DNA from: Nocardia anocheti
GTDB taxonomy: Bacteria > Actinomycetota > Actinomycetes > Mycobacteriales > Mycobacteriaceae
Length of the DNA: 64,000 bases
Direction of reading: 5' to 3'
NCBI RefSeq assembly: GCF_029675105.1
Contig: NZ_JAQQFV010000004.1
Coordinates: 434,001 to 498,000 of the forward strand
Shown here: piece after piece, positions 61,196 to 64,000 of the stretch
Layout of the letters: every line of letters begins with the position of its first letter
Numbering within the stretch: the stretch's first letter is position 1
Notes under the pieces: model-generated
What the model saw: only the letters and a program-made list of their open reading frames with translations
Told to the model about the DNA's origin: nothing
Database searches by the model: none
Program-made: the position numbers and the translations under genes

Positions 61196-61987
61196 GTGCA
61201 GCCAGCGAACTCCGGACATGACATCTACAAGGCGGGCTTCGGACCGGCTCGGGTGTTCCTCGAACTCGAGTGGCCGCGCGACTCACCCACCTCTCCGGTC
61301 GACCGCGAGCGGATCGCGGCGCGGCACGCGGTGACGGCGATCCTGGCCTTGTCGCGCGATCTGTTCCTTCCACTGGAGTTCGGGGTGCTGCGGTGCATGA
61401 CCAGGGATGTCGACGGAGCATGGCTGACCAGCACGCCAGACGAAGGCGACTACTGGTACCTGAACACGCCGGACAGGGAACCGCAGCCCGCCTACGTGAA
61501 CCCGGTTGTCTTCGATGTCGCGACCATCGACGAGCAGACCATGATGCGGATGGTCGACGATCTCCTCACGGAACCGCACGAGCGGTCTACACACCGATGG
61601 CCGGGTTGGAGCGAAATCCACATCTACGACACTCTCGCCCGGCTGCCCGACTCCTTGGTGCCGACCGGTGACGAGTTCATCGTCGACGACGTCGACAACA
61701 AGTGCCGCGACCTGCGCATTCCCGTGCGGCGACGATCCGGGGGAGCATGGGTCGGCAGCCCCGGCCTCGGATTCTGGACACCGATCTCGGTCCTCGTCCA
61801 ACGGGACAGCGGCGTTTCCGGCACTTCATTCGGCTACTGCCACTACGCGACCATCTCGCTCTCTATCGACATCAACTGGTCGGTGTGGTGGCGGGAGGAT
61901 TCGCTGGGTCGTGCCGTGCTGGACGCCGGGATGCATCGCCTGTACCGGCTTGGCTGGGCGTCCGAACCCGGAGAAGCCGATCCGTAA
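61196..61987 (+). CDS. Hypothetical protein rich in Trp and Tyr
   Basis: The 263-residue protein has no known domain. It is soluble and rich in aromatic and acidic residues: DEGDYWYLNTPDREPQP, then HRWPGWSEIHIYDTL and a C-terminal WSVWWREDSLG. No signal peptide. GTG 61196 is the first start that includes the YKAGFGPARVFLELEWP block. It is alone between the HxlR remnant and the secreted phosphatase; an accessory origin is possible. Confidence 0.5.
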   Translation: MQPANSGHDIYKAGFGPARVFLELEWPRDSPTSPVDRERIAARHAVTAILALSRDLFLPLEFGVLRCMTRDVDGAWLTSTPDEGDYWYLNTPDREPQPAYVNPVVFDVATIDEQTMMRMVDDLLTEPHERSTHRWPGWSEIHIYDTLARLPDSLVPTGDEFIVDDVDNKCRDLRIPVRRRSGGAWVGSPGLGFWTPISVLVQRDSGVSGTSFGYCHYATISLSIDINWSVWWREDSLGRAVLDAGMHRLYRLGWASEPGEADP

Positions 61988-62133
61988 GCGGTCGGTCAGG
62001 CAGAGCCGGTCGGCGAACGTCGGCTTCGGGCCGCACGGAGCACGCCGGCATCTCCGTGGTCCCGTGCGCGAAAGATCCCGATGACCGGGAAGTGCGGTAT
62101 TCGATTCGGGGAGTACCCGCTTCACTCCCACCC

Positions 62134-62859
62134 ATGCGAATCCGTTGTCTTCGATTGTCCCTTGCGGTGCTGGCTGTCGCGGCCACTACCGCCGCCACCG
62201 GCGTAGCGTCCGCCGATATCGATTTCGGCAGTTCCGGCGGCAGCGGTGACATGGTCATCACCCTGGTGCGCCATGCCGAGTCCCTCGGCAACACCTCCGG
62301 CTTGATCGACACCAAGGTGCCCGGGCCGGATCTGACCGCTCGCGGCCGGACACAGGCAGGCAATCTGGCCGTTCAGCTGGCCGACAAGGACTACGACTGC
62401 GCCTTCGCGTCCACCATGGTGCGTACCGAACAGACCGCGGCACCGACCGTCGCCGAGCAGGGCCTGAACCTCGGCATTCAGCCGGGTTTCCGCGAGATCG
62501 AGGCGGGCGAGTACGAGGGCACCCCGGAGGCCGACGCGCTGTCCGGGTACCTGCAGGCGCCCGTCGAGTGGCTCTCCGGTGACCTGAACGCCCGGATTCC
62601 GGGCTCCATCGACGGCAACGAGTTCGACGGCCGCGTCGACCAGGCACTGCTCGATGTCCAGCGCCGAGGCTGCGCCAACCCGGTGATCTTCTCGCACGGC
62701 GGCACCATCATGTTCTGGTCGATGATGAACGCGGGCAACGCCGACAAGAACAAACTCGGCACCGACCCGATGCGCAACGACGGCCGCGTCGTGCTCCGAG
62801 GAAGCCCGCAGAAGGGCTGGACGATCGTCGAGTGGGTCGGCCACCCGGACCTGGGCTGA
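62134..62859 (+). CDS. Secreted histidine phosphatase-family protein
   Basis: The 241-residue protein has a signal peptide (cleavage near VASA-D, about residue 27) and a histidine phosphatase domain: VRHAES with the phospho-acceptor histidine (around residue 46), a FREIEAGEYEG segment and the second histidine in IFSHGG. The usual RHG is RHA here, which is seen in some members. It would hydrolyse phosphate esters outside the cell. ATG 62134 begins the signal peptide; a longer frame upstream is rejected. Confidence 0.87.
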   Translation: MRIRCLRLSLAVLAVAATTAATGVASADIDFGSSGGSGDMVITLVRHAESLGNTSGLIDTKVPGPDLTARGRTQAGNLAVQLADKDYDCAFASTMVRTEQTAAPTVAEQGLNLGIQPGFREIEAGEYEGTPEADALSGYLQAPVEWLSGDLNARIPGSIDGNEFDGRVDQALLDVQRRGCANPVIFSHGGTIMFWSMMNAGNADKNKLGTDPMRNDGRVVLRGSPQKGWTIVEWVGHPDLG

Positions 62860-62889
62860 TTCACCCTGCCGCGTGATCGGCGAGGTTGG

Positions 62890-64000
62890 TCAGACGGGCG
62901 CCTCGGCACCTTGCCGGCGCGCCCGTTCCGCGGCGGCGGCCGGCATCGGCTCGTGTCGCAGGTAGCCGCGGGTGAACGATCCCGATCCGTGGGTGAGGGA
63001 CCGCAGGTCGATGACATACCCGCTCAGTTCGAGTTCGGGGACCTCGGCGCGAATGTGGGTGCGGCCGGTGTCGGCCGGTTCGGTGCCCAGGATGCGGCCG
63101 CGGCGGGTGGACAGGTCGCCGAGGACGGCGCCCAGGTGGTCGTCGGGCACGGTGACGCGCACCGCGGCGACCGGTTCGAGCAGTCGGGTGCCCGCCGCCT
63201 CGGCCGCGTCGCGCAGGGCCAGGGCACCCGCGGTCTGGAAGGCGGCATCGGAGGAGTCCACCGAGTGCGCCTTGCCCTCGACCAGGGTCACCCGCACATC
63301 CACCAGCGGACAGCCGGTCGTGACCCCGCGCGCGGCCTGCGCCCTCGCGCCTTTCTCGACCGATCCGATGAACTGGCGCGGCACCACACCACCGACCACC
63401 CGGTCGACGAACTCGAAGCCCGTCCCCTGCGGCAGCGGTTCCACCCGGATCCGGCACACCGCGTACTGCCCGTGCCCGCCGGACTGTTTCACCAGCCTGC
63501 CGTTGCCCTCGGCGGCCGCGGACAGGGTCTCGCGCAACGCCACCCGGAACGGTTCCACGTCCACGCGCACCCCGAACCGCCCGCGCAACCGCTCCAGCGC
63601 GACGTCCCGGTGCGCCTCCCCCAGACACCACAGCACCAGCTGGTGGGTGTGCTCGTTGTTCTCCAGCCGCAGTGTCGGGTCCTCGGCGACGAGCCGGGTC
63701 AGGCTCTGTGAGAGCTTGTCCTCGTCGGCCTTGCCCTGCGCCCGGATCGCCACGGGCAGGAGCGGTTCCGGCAGTTGCCACGGTTCGATCAGCAGGGTCT
63801 GCCCCGTGCCCGAGAGCGTGTCGCCGGTCTCCGCGTGGCCGAGTTTGCTCACGAACGCGATATCGCCGGCGACGGCCTCGCCCAGGGTCCGCTGCTGTTT
63901 GCCCGACGGCGCGCTGATTCCGCCGACCCGGTCGTCGGCGTCGTGCCCGGGTCCGCGGACGTGGACGGTGTCCTCGCTGTGCAGGGTGCCGGAGAAGACC
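62890..64000 (-). CDS. fusA2: EF-G-like GTPase FusA2, 3' part
   Basis: The frame runs off the right window edge; the visible 369 codons are the C-terminal half. It follows M. tuberculosis Rv0120c (FusA2) closely: VFSGTLHSEDTVHVRG, then GDIAFVSKLGHAETGDTLS, the HTHQLVLWCLGEAH segment and the domain IV QSGGHGQYAVCRIRVEPLP. FusA2 is a paralogue of EF-G with GTPase activity and unclear ribosome function. The GTP-binding domain lies outside the window. Translation runs unbroken through 63852, so a start there is not real. Confidence 0.92.
   Translation of the reverse strand, partial: VFSGTLHSEDTVHVRGPGHDADDRVGGISAPSGKQQRTLGEAVAGDIAFVSKLGHAETGDTLSGTGQTLLIEPWQLPEPLLPVAIRAQGKADEDKLSQSLTRLVAEDPTLRLENNEHTHQLVLWCLGEAHRDVALERLRGRFGVRVDVEPFRVALRETLSAAAEGNGRLVKQSGGHGQYAVCRIRVEPLPQGTGFEFVDRVVGGVVPRQFIGSVEKGARAQAARGVTTGCPLVDVRVTLVEGKAHSVDSSDAAFQTAGALALRDAAEAAGTRLLEPVAAVRVTVPDDHLGAVLGDLSTRRGRILGTEPADTGRTHIRAEVPELELSGYVIDLRSLTHGSGSFTRGYLRHEPMPAAAAERARRQGAEAPV

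Noticed and set aside
63852..63852. A start codon for fusA2 at 63852
   Set aside because: The frame continues upstream with clear EF-G sequence to the window edge, so this GTG is internal.

Overview
The window is a high-G+C actinobacterial chromosome segment from a mycolic-acid bacterium, most likely Nocardia or a close relative such as Rhodococcus; the genus is an inference. Signs are a single-chain type I fatty acid synthase with its own acpS, a CmrA-type mycolate reductase, an LdtMt2-like L,D-transpeptidase, an EF-G-like FusA2, many GTG starts and many leaderless promoters. From memory of the M. tuberculosis map, the order cmrA - HerA-like ATPase - orn - tRNA-His - ldtB - tRNA-Lys - DUF3618 gene - bcp - acpS - fas matches the Rv2509-Rv2524c neighbourhood, interrupted here by several lineage-specific insertions.

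Layout. 0-3.1 kb: AidB-like dehydrogenase and a short diiron oxygenase, divergent from a PaaX-type regulator. 3.3-7.6 kb: a tiny membrane peptide, a HerA-like ATPase and a three-gene ABC-2 exporter. 8.7-12.2 kb: desaturase and its ferredoxin-type reductase, facing a FabR/DesT-like TetR across a palindrome. 12.2-16.3 kb: MFS permease, then a PadR-fadH operon. 17.6-25.5 kb: the conserved core with cmrA, orn, two tRNAs, ldtB and a secreted transglycosylase. 25.5-33.2 kb: hydrolase/ArsR pair, pckG-SulP operon, MarR/pirin pair and an Excalibur protein. 33.3-38.9 kb: DUF3618 protein, bcp, a TetR-controlled drug-type ABC exporter, a proline-rich membrane protein and another TetR. 39.0-48.7 kb: the fas-acpS operon, with three similar inverted repeats upstream of fas.

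49.1-58.9 kb is a genomic island. A 26-bp perfect direct repeat of the 3' end of a tRNA-Leu gene marks both ends. Its integrase is dead: one in-frame stop, and the catalytic half is lost next to an IS3-family remnant. It carries two cassettes. One is a three-gene operon (TIGR04255-family protein, HTH protein, unknown protein). The other is a tightly coupled five-gene operon: two WXG100 proteins, a type VII-style polymorphic toxin with a C-terminal ADP-ribosyltransferase domain, a small unknown protein and an ADP-ribosylglycohydrolase. The last gene could remove the modification made by the toxin, so it is a plausible immunity enzyme. This module is the most interesting content of the window.

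58.9-64 kb holds a TetR-membrane protein operon, an HxlR regulator remnant, an unknown protein, a secreted histidine phosphatase and the 3' part of fusA2, which runs off the right edge. At nine starts a TANNNT -10 box sits only 6-7 nt upstream of the start codon, so leaderless transcription is probably common here.
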